Positions 51,359 to 60,763 of a DNA stretch of 64,000 nt are shown piece after piece. Below the pieces are notes generated by a model that searched no databases, was not told where the DNA came from, and saw nothing but the letters and a program-made list of their open reading frames with translations. A program made the position numbers and the translations under genes. This DNA is from Roseovarius sp. Pro17 (lineage in GTDB: Bacteria > Pseudomonadota > Alphaproteobacteria > Rhodobacterales > Rhodobacteraceae), in contig NZ_CP141179.1 in assembly GCF_035599575.1 (NCBI RefSeq), positions 2,046,001-2,110,000 of the forward strand. Reading direction: 5' to 3'. Position 1 is the stretch's first letter, and every line of letters starts with the position of its first letter.

Positions 51359-51805
51359 TTATTGATCCATCGAGGACTTCATTGCATCCATCGCCATCAT
51401 GTCGGGATTGCCTTCACAGGCCGACATCATTGCCTTTGTCTCCTCACTCATCTTGTCATCGGATGCCATATCGTCCGAGGCCATATCGTCCGAGGCCATG
51501 TCGTCGGCGGCCATGTCGTCGGCGGCCATGTCGTCGGATGCCATATCATCGGAGGCCATATCGTCGGAGGCCATATCGTCCGAGGCCATGTCATCGGCGG
51601 CCATATCGTCCGAAGCCATGTCGCTCTGGGCCATATGCATCGCGTCCATTGTAGCGGACTGCTCTTCTTGCGACATTGCCATCAGGTCGGCGCATGTGGT
51701 GCTCGACACATCCATGGTTTCCGTAGCAAGGGATTGCGCCGCGAACGGCAGGGCAAAGCCAACGGCGAGAGCGGCGACGGCGGCGGTGTGACGTAAATTG
51801 TTCAT
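51359..51805 (-). CDS. HdeA-like secreted protein with an expanded DMASD repeat
   Basis: A 148-aa protein starting at ATG 51805 behind a strong gaggag ribosome-binding site, with a clear signal peptide (AAVAALAVGFALPFAAQSLA). The mature ends resemble HdeA-type acid chaperones: a first cysteine in VSSTTCADLMAMSQEEQ and a second in MMSACEGNPDMMAMDAM, spaced as a disulfide pair. Between them lie eleven copies of Asp-Met-Ala-(Ser/Ala)-Asp. The repeat makes the protein very rich in Met and Asp. It could scavenge metal (Cu, Ca) or oxidants, or merely be a slippage-driven expansion. It lies 86 bp downstream of the cytochrome b start on the same strand but looks monocistronic. Confidence 0.75.
   Translation of the reverse strand: MNNLRHTAAVAALAVGFALPFAAQSLATETMDVSSTTCADLMAMSQEEQSATMDAMHMAQSDMASDDMAADDMASDDMASDDMASDDMASDDMAADDMAADDMASDDMASDDMASDDKMSEETKAMMSACEGNPDMMAMDAMKSSMDQ
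51458..51622 (-). repeat. Eleven 15-bp tandem repeats within the HdeA-like gene
   Basis: Plus-strand units of the form gccatatcgtccgag repeat every 15 bp, giving eleven DMA(S/A)D pentapeptides. Units differ at the Ser/Ala codon and by silent changes, so the array is not brand new, but neighbouring identical units suggest continuing slippage. Confidence 0.9.
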
Positions 51806-52102
51806 TATTTCCTCCTCATTTTCAACGATTGGGATAGTGGCCCCAATTGTATGCGTGAGTAACATAAGTGGTGCTCATCAATGCATCACAGCCCTGTGTT
51901 CACACAAAAAATTGAATAGAGTGCTTCGCACTTTACTGGGCACATTCCATTCTGGACAGGATTGAACAGCCCATATTGCAGTCTGCGGTGCCCGAAACAG
52001 GCCTCAGCGCCGAAGAGCCACGGCAAATCCGAAACAGTCAGCCACCATCGGGCTGCCGGCACTTTTTCGGGTTTTCATTTTCTCACACAGGTTCATCTCG
52101 GC

Positions 52103-52618
52103 TCAGAGCATCCTGTCGAAGACGGTCATAGGGCAATCGGCGCAAGCCTGATCGTTGCAGAAGCGGCAGATTGTCAGCGCCGAGGTGGCATCAGTAGCGA
52201 GCCCTTGCAGCATGGTTCGGGACACACGTTCGAGCACAGCCTGATCTTCCGGCGCGATCCTGACCAGCATCGTGCTCAGGACCTGTTGGCGGCGGTCGAG
52301 AAGAGCGCCGCGTTGCCTCTCGCCCGTTTCGGTAAGGTGCAGGGCGACGGCGCGCCTGTCATGTTTTGCACTACGCCGTTCAGCGAGTCCACCGGCCGTC
52401 AATCTGTCGACCAGCCGCACGGTGCCCGGATGCGACAGCCGCAACACGCGGCCCAGCCGATCGATCGACAGACCCGGCGCATGGCCAATTATCACAAGCG
52501 CCGCAGTTGCTTCGCCACCCAGCGCCATCCCCTCCGAGGTCGCAGACCGAACCTGATCCGAGACACCTATCGTGAGTGCGCCGAAGACGTTGATGAGCGT
52601 GTCGGACGGATTTCCCAT
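52103..52618 (-). CDS. MarR family regulator with a Cys-rich tail
   Basis: A 171-aa MarR-type winged-helix repressor: LSIDRLGRVLRLSHPGTVRL (recognition helix region), then SAKHDRRAVALHLTETG (wing). The C-terminus is unusual, with four cysteines in ICRFCNDQACADCPM, suggesting a metal or redox sensor. It is divergent from the YkgB-like gene at 52783; the 165-bp region between the two starts should hold the shared operator. ATG 52618 was chosen over an upstream TTG. Oxidant-responsive repression of ykgB is a natural guess. Confidence 0.87.
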   Translation of the reverse strand: MGNPSDTLINVFGALTIGVSDQVRSATSEGMALGGEATAALVIIGHAPGLSIDRLGRVLRLSHPGTVRLVDRLTAGGLAERRSAKHDRRAVALHLTETGERQRGALLDRRQQVLSTMLVRIAPEDQAVLERVSRTMLQGLATDATSALTICRFCNDQACADCPMTVFDRML

Positions 52619-52782
52619 GAGAACTTGACCTTTCAAAAAGTGGCGCCATTATTATATGCGTGCCGCATGTATAAGTCGCCACGGTACCTATTAACAAGGA
52701 CGAGCGTGGCTCGATATCGCGTCCGCGTCGTTCGGTGGGTGCCGCAAGTCTAATCAATTCTGAAACGACAATCGAGGACACC

Positions 52783-53256
52783 ATGACCGAAACATATCGC
52801 ATCGCCGAAAAGACTGAAGGCTCCCGTGCATCACTCGCATTGCTTCGCTGGGCGCTGGTCATCATCTTCCTGTGGTTCGCTGGCATGAAGTTCACCGCCT
52901 ACGAGGCGCAGGGTATCGCGCCGCTTATGTCGAACAGCCCGATATTGAGCTGGCTGCCAGCGCTGTTCGGCGTTCAGGGCGCAAGCTATGTCATCGGCAT
53001 CATCGAGCTTGCGATTGCCTCGGCACTGGCTGCCGGCGCGTTCATCCCCGTTGCCTCTGCGCTCGGGGCGGCTATGTCCTGCGCCACCTACATAATCACT
53101 CTCACCTTCTTCCTGAGCACGCCCGGCGTCGCGGCGGCGGATGCTGGTGGCTTTCCGGCGATTACTGCGGATATCGGGCAGTTCCTTCTCAAGGATTTGG
53201 TCCTTCTCGCGGCATCTGTCTGCCTGTTGCTGGCCTCGCTCCGGCGCACGACCTGA
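52783..53256 (+). CDS. YkgB/RclC-like DUF417 inner-membrane protein
   Basis: A 157-aa protein with four membrane helices: LRWALVIIFLWFAGMKFTAY, VIGIIELAIASALAAGAFI, GAAMSCATYIITLTFFLS and LKDLVLLAASVCLLLASL. The FAGMKFTAYEAQGIAPL tract marks the DUF417/YkgB family, whose E. coli member RclC helps survive reactive chlorine. ATG 52783 lies after a gagga ribosome-binding site. It is transcribed away from the Cys-containing MarR regulator, which probably controls it. The biochemical activity is unknown. Confidence 0.85.
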   Translation: MTETYRIAEKTEGSRASLALLRWALVIIFLWFAGMKFTAYEAQGIAPLMSNSPILSWLPALFGVQGASYVIGIIELAIASALAAGAFIPVASALGAAMSCATYIITLTFFLSTPGVAAADAGGFPAITADIGQFLLKDLVLLAASVCLLLASLRRTT

Positions 53257-53443
53257 GGGTGCAGGTTCATCGGATTGGTCTTAAGGATCCAAGTCAAAAA
53301 CCAAGGCAAGGAACCATCAACACCATGGTGGTTATGCGCTTGAAAATAGCCCACACGTTACATTAGAGACCCAACTTATCGGGCTTGGCAAATGTCTGCT
53401 TCCACTCCTCGAAATGCGAAGCGCCGCAGTCGCAGCGAAAGCC

Positions 53444-53716
53444 TCCTTCCCGCCCATTCTGTGGAAAAACAACGTTTTGCTTACGCAGAAAGTGACGACC
53501 TGAAGAGCGCGCAAGCGCCTCTTTGATCAGGCTTTGCGCGTTTGCTGCGGTGCAGGAAAGATCTTGGCCAGTTTCCGGAGGTTCTGGGCGGTGGCTGCGA
53601 GCAAGAATTCGAATAGTTCCGGCGGAACTGCTTCAGTGTCTGGTCCTCGGGGCAGATGTATTGGTCGTTCTCGGCGTCCCAGTCGAAGTCCGCCCGGCTC
53701 CAGGTACCATCATGGC
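53444..53716 (-). mobile_element. IS1182-like remnant with internal deletion
   Basis: The segment carries the same left end (cccattctgtggaaaaac) and 3' transposase sequence as 11851-12010. It then jumps, after about 80 bases, to sequence equal to 12300-12415 of that element. The intervening transposase core is gone. The adjoining 53717-53850 stretch has no supported gene. Confidence 0.78.
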
Positions 53717-53850
53717 ATTCTGCATTTCTCAGGATGGGGTCGTCAGGATTTCAATACCGAGGACGCACCTTTTTGCGACCCCCCCATGTCTCCCTCACGA
53801 CCAGTCTTCGTCATGATCGACAAATGCGGCGGCTACCGGCCCGCGCGGGT

Positions 53851-54075
53851 TCAGGGAAGATCCGCCGTGCCAGGCTCATCAAGGGGCTCGCTGCGCTGCA
53901 ATGATATTTTTTGCAGACGATAATATGGGGCATCACGCACCAACGCATCAATATCGACTTCCGTGCCCCTTTTACGCGGAGAGCGGAGCATGAATACGCT
54001 GCCAGCAATCGACAGCGCGCCGGCAGCGACAATCCCACCAGTCAGCAGCATTTCTGTAGTTATAGCTTCAAGCAT
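53851..54075 (-). CDS. Small single-pass membrane protein
   Basis: A 74-aa frame with an excellent ribosome-binding site (ggggagg, 8 bases before ATG 54075). One hydrophobic helix (MLLTGGIVAAGALSIAGSVF) is followed by a basic stop-transfer tract (RSPRKRG) and an acidic, polar tail. No family is recognised. It could be a small regulatory membrane protein, or the start of a larger gene cut by the neighbouring IS remnant. Confidence 0.5.
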   Translation of the reverse strand: MLEAITTEMLLTGGIVAAGALSIAGSVFMLRSPRKRGTEVDIDALVRDAPYYRLQKISLQRSEPLDEPGTADLP

Positions 54076-54359
54076 CGCAATTGCCTCCCCTGTCTAATGT
54101 AGAATCCCTCGGCAGAGGGGGATACCCCCGAAATGTGAGATATCTACAATTTACCGAACCACCGGAAGATCGGAAAGCCGTGTCGTGTAGCGCGGGCTTC
54201 TATGATCCGCCCGCAGTTTCCATGAGCGGTCCACTCCCTCACTTGCCAGCACCATCGTTTTCTTGCCGAAGCGGATGGTGTGGATAGCTCCTGCTCCAAC
54301 CGGCGTCGCAATGCGCCATACTGCAGTTGTTATCGACTGCTTATGAGAGGAGCTACCCA

Positions 54360-54443
54360 ATGCAGGTTACAACAGTCGGCCTCGATCTGGCCAAGAATAT
54401 CTTTCAGGTCCACGGCGTCTTTGAGAATGGCGACGTTGGTTGA
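54360..54443 (+). pseudogene. IS110 family transposase, 27-aa N-terminal stub
   Basis: The frame starts MQVTTVGLDLAKNIFQVHGV, the conserved RuvC-like first strand (GLDLAK) of IS110/IS1111 transposases, and stops after 27 codons. Upstream, 54150-54359 resembles the element's left end with an aggagct ribosome-binding site. The rest of the element is missing. Confidence 0.8.
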
Positions 54444-54513
54444 AATCTTCTGACGAGTGTATTCCAACCAGCCGTTTTATAGGAACTAAAGGGTTCGCGT
54501 TCTTCTTGGGCCC

Positions 54514-55956
54514 TCAGCGATAAATTGCGGGTTCTTGGACGGTGCGATAAACAACGTGGGGTTCGGTAAAGCTCTGGACGCCCCAAACTCCGTTTTCTAG
54601 ACCTGTTCCGCTCCACTTGTTGCCACCGAAAGGGATCTCGGGCGAGAATGCCATGTGACAGTTGACCCAGGTCGTTCCCGCCTCCAGTTGCGCCGCGACC
54701 GCGTCGCCGCGTTCAGTGTCTTTTGCCCAGACAGATCCGCTGAGACCGTATTTTGAGTTGTTGGCTTTGGCGATCGCGTCATCGATATCGTCGTAGGGAA
54801 TGATAGGCAGGACCGGCCCGAACTGTTCCTCATCAACGATCCGGCTGCCGTCCAGAGCACCCGTGAGGATTGTCGGTTCAAAGAAATATCCCGGGCCGTC
54901 GATCGGATTGCCACCGGTGGTGGCCTTTGCTCCATTGCGCAGCGCATCAGCTGAAAGCTCTTTGACGCGCTCATATTGCTGCGCGTTGTTGAGCGGGCCC
55001 AGATCGGTCGACTCGTCGGCACCGTTGCCAACCTTGGCATTTTTGGCAAGCTCAGTCAGCGCTTCGACGACATCCTTGTAGATGGATTTGGGCGCATACA
55101 CGCGCTTGATGGCCGAGCAGACCTGCCCGTTATTTGCAAAAGCCCCCCAGAAGATATTTTGCGCGATGGCGTCTATATCCACGTCGTCGAGTAGGATCGC
55201 AGGATCGTTGCCTCCCAGTTCTAGCGTCACAAGTTTCAGATCGCGCGCTGCCGATGCAGCGACATGCTTGCCAGTCGCGACGGAGCCGGTGAAACTGATC
55301 TTTCGCGTTTTGGGATGGCTCGTCATCTTCGCGCCTAGGTCGTCGCCGCCGGTCAGGATGTTCAGCACACCGGGAGGAAAAATCCCCCGCAGTACTTCGC
55401 CCATAACCAGCGTCGACAACGGCGTGTATGGCGACGGCTTCAGCACCATGGTGTTGCCAGCAAGCAGCGCAGGCCCGATCTTCCAAGAGCCAAGTGTCAG
55501 CGGATAGTTCCAGGGAGTGATGGCTGCAACCGGTCCGACAGGACGTCGCAAAATCTCGGAAAAGGCGCGCTCGTCATCCTGAATGATCTCGCGCGGGAGA
55601 TCCAATTCGGAGTAGTATTTCAGCCAGATAGACGCGACCATGACTTCGGTGCGCGCGTTCGCGATCGGCTTACCGCCTTCGGCAGTCAGTACTGACGCCA
55701 GCCGCTCGGACGCGTTAGTGATTGCTTCGGATGCGGCGGCCAATGCGGCCCGGCGGGCACTCTCGTCCTTGCGCCAGCTGTCGAAAGCGTTTTCGGCGGC
55801 ATCAAATGCCGCATTCAACTGCTGGTCGGACGCCTCCGGCGCTTGCGCGAACACCTCTTCGGTTGCTGGATTAATTACTCCGAAGCTTGATTTCGCTTCG
55901 ACGCCTTCACCATTGATCGTCAGAGAGTATTTATTTTCAGTTACATGCTTGTTCAC
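54514..55956 (-). CDS. NAD(P)-dependent aldehyde dehydrogenase
   Basis: A 480-aa aldehyde dehydrogenase: the AITPWNYPLTLG tract, cofactor-binding FTGSVATGKHV, the general base Glu in TLELGGNDP, the catalytic Cys in NNGQVCSAIKR and the C-terminal PFGGNKWSGTG. Full length and intact. It oxidises an aldehyde to an acid, probably the product of the zinc alcohol dehydrogenase encoded 12 bp upstream. The substrate may be aromatic or a small amine-derived aldehyde, judging from the NCS1 permease in the same operon, but this is not specified by the sequence. Confidence 0.92.
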   Translation of the reverse strand: MNKHVTENKYSLTINGEGVEAKSSFGVINPATEEVFAQAPEASDQQLNAAFDAAENAFDSWRKDESARRAALAAASEAITNASERLASVLTAEGGKPIANARTEVMVASIWLKYYSELDLPREIIQDDERAFSEILRRPVGPVAAITPWNYPLTLGSWKIGPALLAGNTMVLKPSPYTPLSTLVMGEVLRGIFPPGVLNILTGGDDLGAKMTSHPKTRKISFTGSVATGKHVAASAARDLKLVTLELGGNDPAILLDDVDIDAIAQNIFWGAFANNGQVCSAIKRVYAPKSIYKDVVEALTELAKNAKVGNGADESTDLGPLNNAQQYERVKELSADALRNGAKATTGGNPIDGPGYFFEPTILTGALDGSRIVDEEQFGPVLPIIPYDDIDDAIAKANNSKYGLSGSVWAKDTERGDAVAAQLEAGTTWVNCHMAFSPEIPFGGNKWSGTGLENGVWGVQSFTEPHVVYRTVQEPAIYR

Positions 55957-55968
55957 GATACTTCCTCC

Positions 55969-57075
55969 TTAGGATGGGATGAGAATGGCTTTGACAACGT
56001 CGCCGCGCTCAACCGCTTCGACCGCCTCGTTGATGTCTTCGAGCTTGAATTTGGTCACGAGTTTATCGAGTGGAAAGAGCCCGGCTGCGTAGAGTTCGAT
56101 CAGACGCGGGATAAAAATCTCGGGGACGCTATCACCCTCGCAGATGCCCATAATGCGGCGACCGTGGAACAACAGGTCGGCCATCTCGAAACTGGCATCG
56201 ACACCAAAGGGCGCAGCCCCCACCAATCCGCACGTACCCAGACTGCCGAGGCACGTGATCGCCGCGCGAAGGACCTCTGGGCGTCCGACCATGTCGAGAG
56301 AGAATTCCGCGCCCTTGCCGTCGGTGATTTCGCGGATCGCCTCGACAGGGTCTTTATCGGAGGAATTTATCGTATGCGTCGCACCCAGCGACACAGCCTT
56401 CTCCAGCCGGCTGTCCAGAATGTCGACCGCAATGATCTTGCTGCATCCTACCAGTTTGGCGGCCATGACGCCGCTCAGCCCGACCGAGCCCATACCAAAG
56501 ATTGCGATACTGCTGCCTGCGGGTGGTTGCAGACTATTGATGACGGCACCTGCGCCCGTCTGCACTCCGCAGCCCAGTGGGCCCAGCAATTCTAGCGGAA
56601 CCGATGAGTTGGTGACCTTAACGATGTTGTTCTCGGACGCGATGCAATAGTCCGCCATGGACGATTGCCCAAAGAAACAGCCGCACAAATCCTTACCGTC
56701 CCTGCTGAGGGGGGTGCTTCCGTCAGGACGCCCGCCCGAGAAGTTCAGATCGTACAGGCTCTTGCAGTACGCGGGTTTACCGGCGTGGCAGGGATCGCAA
56801 TTCCCACAAGTGACGAAGGTCATCACCACCGCGTCGCCAACGGCGACCTTCGTGACGGCGTCGCCGACCGCATGGATTATACCTGATCCTTCATGCCCCA
56901 CTACTAGCGGATGGGGCACAGGATATTCCTTGTCACGTGCGACCAGATCGGTGTGGCACAAACCGGCACCGACAACACGGACGACCACCTCGTTCGCCCG
57001 AGGCTCGCCCAACTCGACCTCTTCTACGAGGAAAGGTGACTTGGGATTAGCTGCAATTACCGCTTGGATTTTCAT
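55969..57075 (-). CDS. Zinc-dependent alcohol dehydrogenase
   Basis: A 368-aa medium-chain dehydrogenase. Catalytic zinc ligands are in GAGLCHTD and VVGHEGSG. The structural zinc lobe is CGNCDPCHAGKPAYC. The NAD-binding turn is FGMGSVGLSG, with the acidic residue in IAVDILDSRLEKA that selects NAD. The closest style is that of aryl-alcohol or formaldehyde-type group III dehydrogenases. It is intact and lies between the permease and the aldehyde dehydrogenase, giving an import, alcohol, aldehyde, acid sequence. Confidence 0.92.
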   Translation of the reverse strand: MKIQAVIAANPKSPFLVEEVELGEPRANEVVVRVVGAGLCHTDLVARDKEYPVPHPLVVGHEGSGIIHAVGDAVTKVAVGDAVVMTFVTCGNCDPCHAGKPAYCKSLYDLNFSGGRPDGSTPLSRDGKDLCGCFFGQSSMADYCIASENNIVKVTNSSVPLELLGPLGCGVQTGAGAVINSLQPPAGSSIAIFGMGSVGLSGVMAAKLVGCSKIIAVDILDSRLEKAVSLGATHTINSSDKDPVEAIREITDGKGAEFSLDMVGRPEVLRAAITCLGSLGTCGLVGAAPFGVDASFEMADLLFHGRRIMGICEGDSVPEIFIPRLIELYAAGLFPLDKLVTKFKLEDINEAVEAVERGDVVKAILIPS

Positions 57076-57099
57076 GGGGTAACTCCTTTGAACGAGAGA

Positions 57100-58488
57100 T
57101 TAGTTTGACAGGGTAACGACGCGCGGACCGGCGGCCTTGTACCAAAAGTAATAGATGGGCGCGGTGACTCCGATGCCAACCAACCATGCGATGTCCGCAC
57201 CGTCGAGGGCAGCTGCGACCACTCCGGTGTAGCCGTCAGTCACACCGGCAATTGGAAAGATTACCATGAAGGGTATCTGGATCAGAATGCCCATGACGTA
57301 GCAGGTAAAGCCGATCGGTTGGAACTTGCCATAAATGCCGCCGTCGGCGCGCAGGATCGACGCCACATCGTAGTCGCCTTCCCGGATCATGTAGTAATCG
57401 ACCAGATTGATCGCAGTCCATGGTGCGTAGAGGTATAGCAGCGCGTAGATGAAGAAAGTGAAGTTTGTAAGGAACTGCTCCTGCCCGAAGATCGCGATGA
57501 AGACCGATATGATCAGAAGTATGGCACTGATCAGGATACGCGTGGGTGCGCGCGGCATCCAGGACGAGCAGAACGTCTGCCCAATCGTCACGACTGACAG
57601 CATCGGCGTGTAGATGTTGATCATTCCGGCGTCTATGGTGCCAAGCACGAAGGTCAGCATGATGAAGCCGGCGATACCGGCCGTCAGGCCAGCAATGGCA
57701 CCGATCGTGTCGACGTCGCCCGATACAGAACCGATCAGCGCACCGAGAATCATGAATATCGCGGCTCCGGTGGCGGTACCCCAATATGTGGTCCAGAAGG
57801 ATGCGGAGGCTGCGTGTTCGGGGGCCATGTAACGTGAATAGTCAGACACGTAGGGCGCATAAGCGAGCTGCCACACCACTGCGAGGCTTGTCATTCCCAA
57901 AAAGCTGGAAAAGCTGACGCCAAGCCCCTCGACTTCGGTGTCCGGCAGGCCGTTCACTCCTAGTATCCAGACATAGGTCAGCAGCGCGCCCAAACCCAGG
58001 ATACCCACGATAACCCGGTTGAACTTATGGAACAGATCGTACCCAAAAACCAGCACGACCCCGACGGCCAATGCCACCAAAAAGATGCCGAGATTGACGG
58101 ATATTGCGCTGGACAGCTGATGCAGCGCCTGACCGCCCAGCACGAAAATTGACGCGGCAAAGCCGACGCCGGCGAAAATTGCCACAAATACGATTGCCAG
58201 CGCGCCATAGCTACCAAATTGGGCCCGCGACTGGATCATCTGCGGAATACCGAGGCCAGGTCCCTGGGCAGAGTGAAGAGCCGTAAAGATTGCCCCTATT
58301 AGGTTGCCTATTATGATCGCGGCAACAGTCCAGCCGAACGACAGGCTATATACACTCGGCCCCAAGACCCCGGTGATGATCGTCAAGGGCATGACGTTGA
58401 TGCTGAACCAGATCCACAACAGGTGGCGTGGCCGCCCCTTGCGATCTTCGAGCGGTATCTGCTGGACTGTTGTCTGTTCGACTTTCAT
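57100..58488 (-). CDS. NCS1 family permease (purine-cytosine permease type)
   Basis: A 462-aa permease with about 12 membrane helices. Family tracts are IWFSINVMPLTIITGVLGP, ALHSAQGPGLGIPQMIQSRAQ, VSDYSRYMAPEHA and INLVDYYMIREGDYD. Members import nucleobases, allantoin, hydantoins or related ring compounds with H+ or Na+. ATG 58488 was chosen because MKVEQTTVQQIPLEDR fits the family start. It is the promoter-proximal gene of the three-gene operon. Confidence 0.88.
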   Translation of the reverse strand: MKVEQTTVQQIPLEDRKGRPRHLLWIWFSINVMPLTIITGVLGPSVYSLSFGWTVAAIIIGNLIGAIFTALHSAQGPGLGIPQMIQSRAQFGSYGALAIVFVAIFAGVGFAASIFVLGGQALHQLSSAISVNLGIFLVALAVGVVLVFGYDLFHKFNRVIVGILGLGALLTYVWILGVNGLPDTEVEGLGVSFSSFLGMTSLAVVWQLAYAPYVSDYSRYMAPEHAASASFWTTYWGTATGAAIFMILGALIGSVSGDVDTIGAIAGLTAGIAGFIMLTFVLGTIDAGMINIYTPMLSVVTIGQTFCSSWMPRAPTRILISAILLIISVFIAIFGQEQFLTNFTFFIYALLYLYAPWTAINLVDYYMIREGDYDVASILRADGGIYGKFQPIGFTCYVMGILIQIPFMVIFPIAGVTDGYTGVVAAALDGADIAWLVGIGVTAPIYYFWYKAAGPRVVTLSN

Positions 58489-58833
58489 GCCGGATTTTCC
58501 CGTTCTTTGACTGTGCAAAAGCAAATCAGGAGCAGCGAACGTGCCGCAGGATGCATATGGAATGTCGGCACGACGGCGCTCCCTTGAATCGATACTTCAA
58601 ATGATAAACGCGAGGTCACCTTCTGAAACCGCACCCCCGCAGATGCCCGTTAGGTATAGACAAGTAAGATAGGTCAAAGTGATTCCGTCAATGCTCAGGA
58701 ACGTTAGGTTTGCTTCACCTGAATTAAGGGAATCTAACGTCGAGAAGATGCATTCTGGAAGGTTGGAGTTGGGGATCACCAAGATCACGGACAGCCGGAA
58801 ATCACCTCATCCGACAACCCGATATGGGCAACA
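58489..58833. promoter_or_regulatory. Upstream region of the permease operon
   Basis: About 345 bases between the permease start and the LysR stop, without a supported gene. It contains acgttag (58701-58707) and its exact reverse complement ctaacgt (58734-58740), with centres 33 bp apart, a candidate regulator site. Confidence 0.35.
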
Positions 58834-59757
58834 TCAGTCTGTAGACGCCGCCGAGGGCTGTTGCCTTGCCAACCCCACAAGCCATCGGTGAAACTCGCTT
58901 GCGCCATCCTTGTCGAACACCGCATCATTCCAAGCGAGAATATAGGGCGATGGAAGTGCTAGCGCTTGATCGAAGGGCGCGATCAAATATCCTGCCTTTA
59001 TCTCCTCAACCACGAGCGCCTTCTGGATAAGCGCCACGCCACGCCCCTCCATCGCGGCTTCAATCGCTAGGCTGGATAGCGAGAACGTGAAGAATTCGTC
59101 AATTTCTCTACCATCTATGCCAAAAAGGCTGAACCAGTCTTGCCAAGTCGGAGCCGGGGATAGAAAGCGCTGCCAGTCGATTGTGAGAAGGCGATGCTTC
59201 AACAGATCACCGGGCTGTGGGTCAGGTCCCGATATACCGAGTTTGGGGCTGTAAACCGGCGTAAGACTATCGGTGAATAAGGGCACAGAATGGTCGAAAA
59301 GATGCGCTTTCTCACCATACGTAATCCGGAAGTCGAATTTCTTGCGATTGTCGGCAGTGGGTTCGGTCACCGCACCTACCAAGTGTAAACTGATGTCAGG
59401 ATGCGCTTCTTGCCAAGTGAACATATTAGTGGAAAGCCAACGACTGGCCAGCAAAGGTAAGGAACTGACGACAAGTGCGTTTGAGCGGTAGTGATCCACA
59501 ATTTCACTACTGGTTTTGTTCAAATCGGCGAAGATCGTGGAGATCGCTTGATGGTAGGCCGAACCGACCTCGGTCAACACGAGACCGCTACTTTTGCGGA
59601 CTAGGAGTCTCATGCCGATAGCATTTTCGAGAATTTTGATTTGTTGGCTTATCGCACTGGGTGAAACGTTCAATTCATGAGCCGCTTTGGTCATGTTCAA
59701 TAGTCGCCCGACAGCATCGAACGCTTGCAATGCGCGCATAGATGGAAGCTTCATCAT
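58834..59757 (-). CDS. LysR-type transcriptional regulator
   Basis: A 307-aa regulator. The N-terminal winged helix-turn-helix (NMTKAAHELNVSPSAISQQI) is followed by a periplasmic-binding-like sensor domain (FDFRITYGEKAHLFDH, then IEAAMEGRGVALIQKALV) of the GcvA/AmpR subgroup. It is encoded upstream of, and in the same direction as, the permease-dehydrogenase operon, so it probably activates that operon in response to the imported compound or a metabolite. Intact. Confidence 0.9.
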   Translation of the reverse strand: MMKLPSMRALQAFDAVGRLLNMTKAAHELNVSPSAISQQIKILENAIGMRLLVRKSSGLVLTEVGSAYHQAISTIFADLNKTSSEIVDHYRSNALVVSSLPLLASRWLSTNMFTWQEAHPDISLHLVGAVTEPTADNRKKFDFRITYGEKAHLFDHSVPLFTDSLTPVYSPKLGISGPDPQPGDLLKHRLLTIDWQRFLSPAPTWQDWFSLFGIDGREIDEFFTFSLSSLAIEAAMEGRGVALIQKALVVEEIKAGYLIAPFDQALALPSPYILAWNDAVFDKDGASEFHRWLVGLARQQPSAASTD

Positions 59758-59799
59758 ACCTTTTTCTTGAGTTGATCGTTTGTTCTTCGGGTTTGAACC

Positions 59800-60759
59800 C
59801 TATTGTCTTTGAAGCGCCCTAAATTTTCGGTGCCGCGCGACCATGATATGAGCGAAAAACAAGACACAAAAAAGCTCCCCATTAGGCCGCTTGGTTTCGA
59901 GCGGATCCGACACCCGGTTAAACCTTACGTTACCTGATCTCGCAGTTCTGCGCGCCAGGCAAGCAGCGTCACAATACTCCGAAACCGGCTTGGTGAAAAG
60001 GACATAACAAATTAGTACTATCAGATTTGCCGAAGCCCAAAGGAAAGCAGACCTGTCAGCGGTGAGTGTCGCCCCTGCCATCGCCCCCCAGTCCTCGTGA
60101 ATTTTGAGTCCCACTGCCCCGCCCAGGATCTGATCGTAAATCGAGCGTGGCTTGGATGTGTTGCCACGGCCCAAGAAACCAAAGTTGAGCGGAAAGGCCT
60201 CGGATGCCTGAATCATCTTGCCGACATTGAACGCACCGCCACAATCGATACCCACGGTAATCGGACCCAACGAACCGCCCATCATTGTGGTAAGACCAGA
60301 CGCAATCGCGTGATCGCAGAGTTGGGCACTGTCAAAGTGAACATGCACGTCGATTCCACCCGGCGTCGCAATGAGGCCTTCTGCGTCGCGCACGGTGGTT
60401 GCCGCGCCACAGATCAGATTGGGGTGTACCCCATCCATGGTTCCGGGATTGCCCGCCTTGCCGACACCGACGATCTTGCCGTCCTTTATGCCGACGTCAC
60501 CTTTTATGATGCCCAGAACGGGATCAATGACCGTTGCATTGCAGAGCAGCATGTCCAATGCGCCCATTGCGCTGTCAAACCCAGGGGTTAGGCCCAGCCC
60601 GTCGCGCAATGTCTTGCCGCCGCCGTGCAGACACTCGTCGCCCGGGAGGGCAAAGTCGTGTTCGACTTCGGCATAAAGGTTTGTATCACCCAACCGGACG
60701 GGATCGCCCTTGGTCGGGCCATACATGTTGGCATAATCCCTACGATTCATCGTGGCCAT
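59800..60759 (-). pseudogene. ureC: Urease alpha subunit, 3'-truncated
   Basis: The first roughly 225 residues are a good Ure[21 protein letters not shown], the nickel-ligand His pair in [10 protein letters not shown] and the carbamylated-Lys tract [14 protein letters not shown]. Directly after, the frame continues into unrelated residues ([19 protein letters not shown]) and ends. The remaining roughly 340 residues, with the other nickel ligands and the mobile flap, are lost. It cannot form an active site. The urease-like 5' part follows the ureB fragment by four bases. Confidence 0.88.
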
Positions 60760-60763
60760 CTGT

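Noticed and set aside
51458..51622. Regular 15-bp repeats that could suggest a CRISPR-like array
   Set aside because: The units have no spacers and encode a pentapeptide repeat within a good secreted-protein gene.
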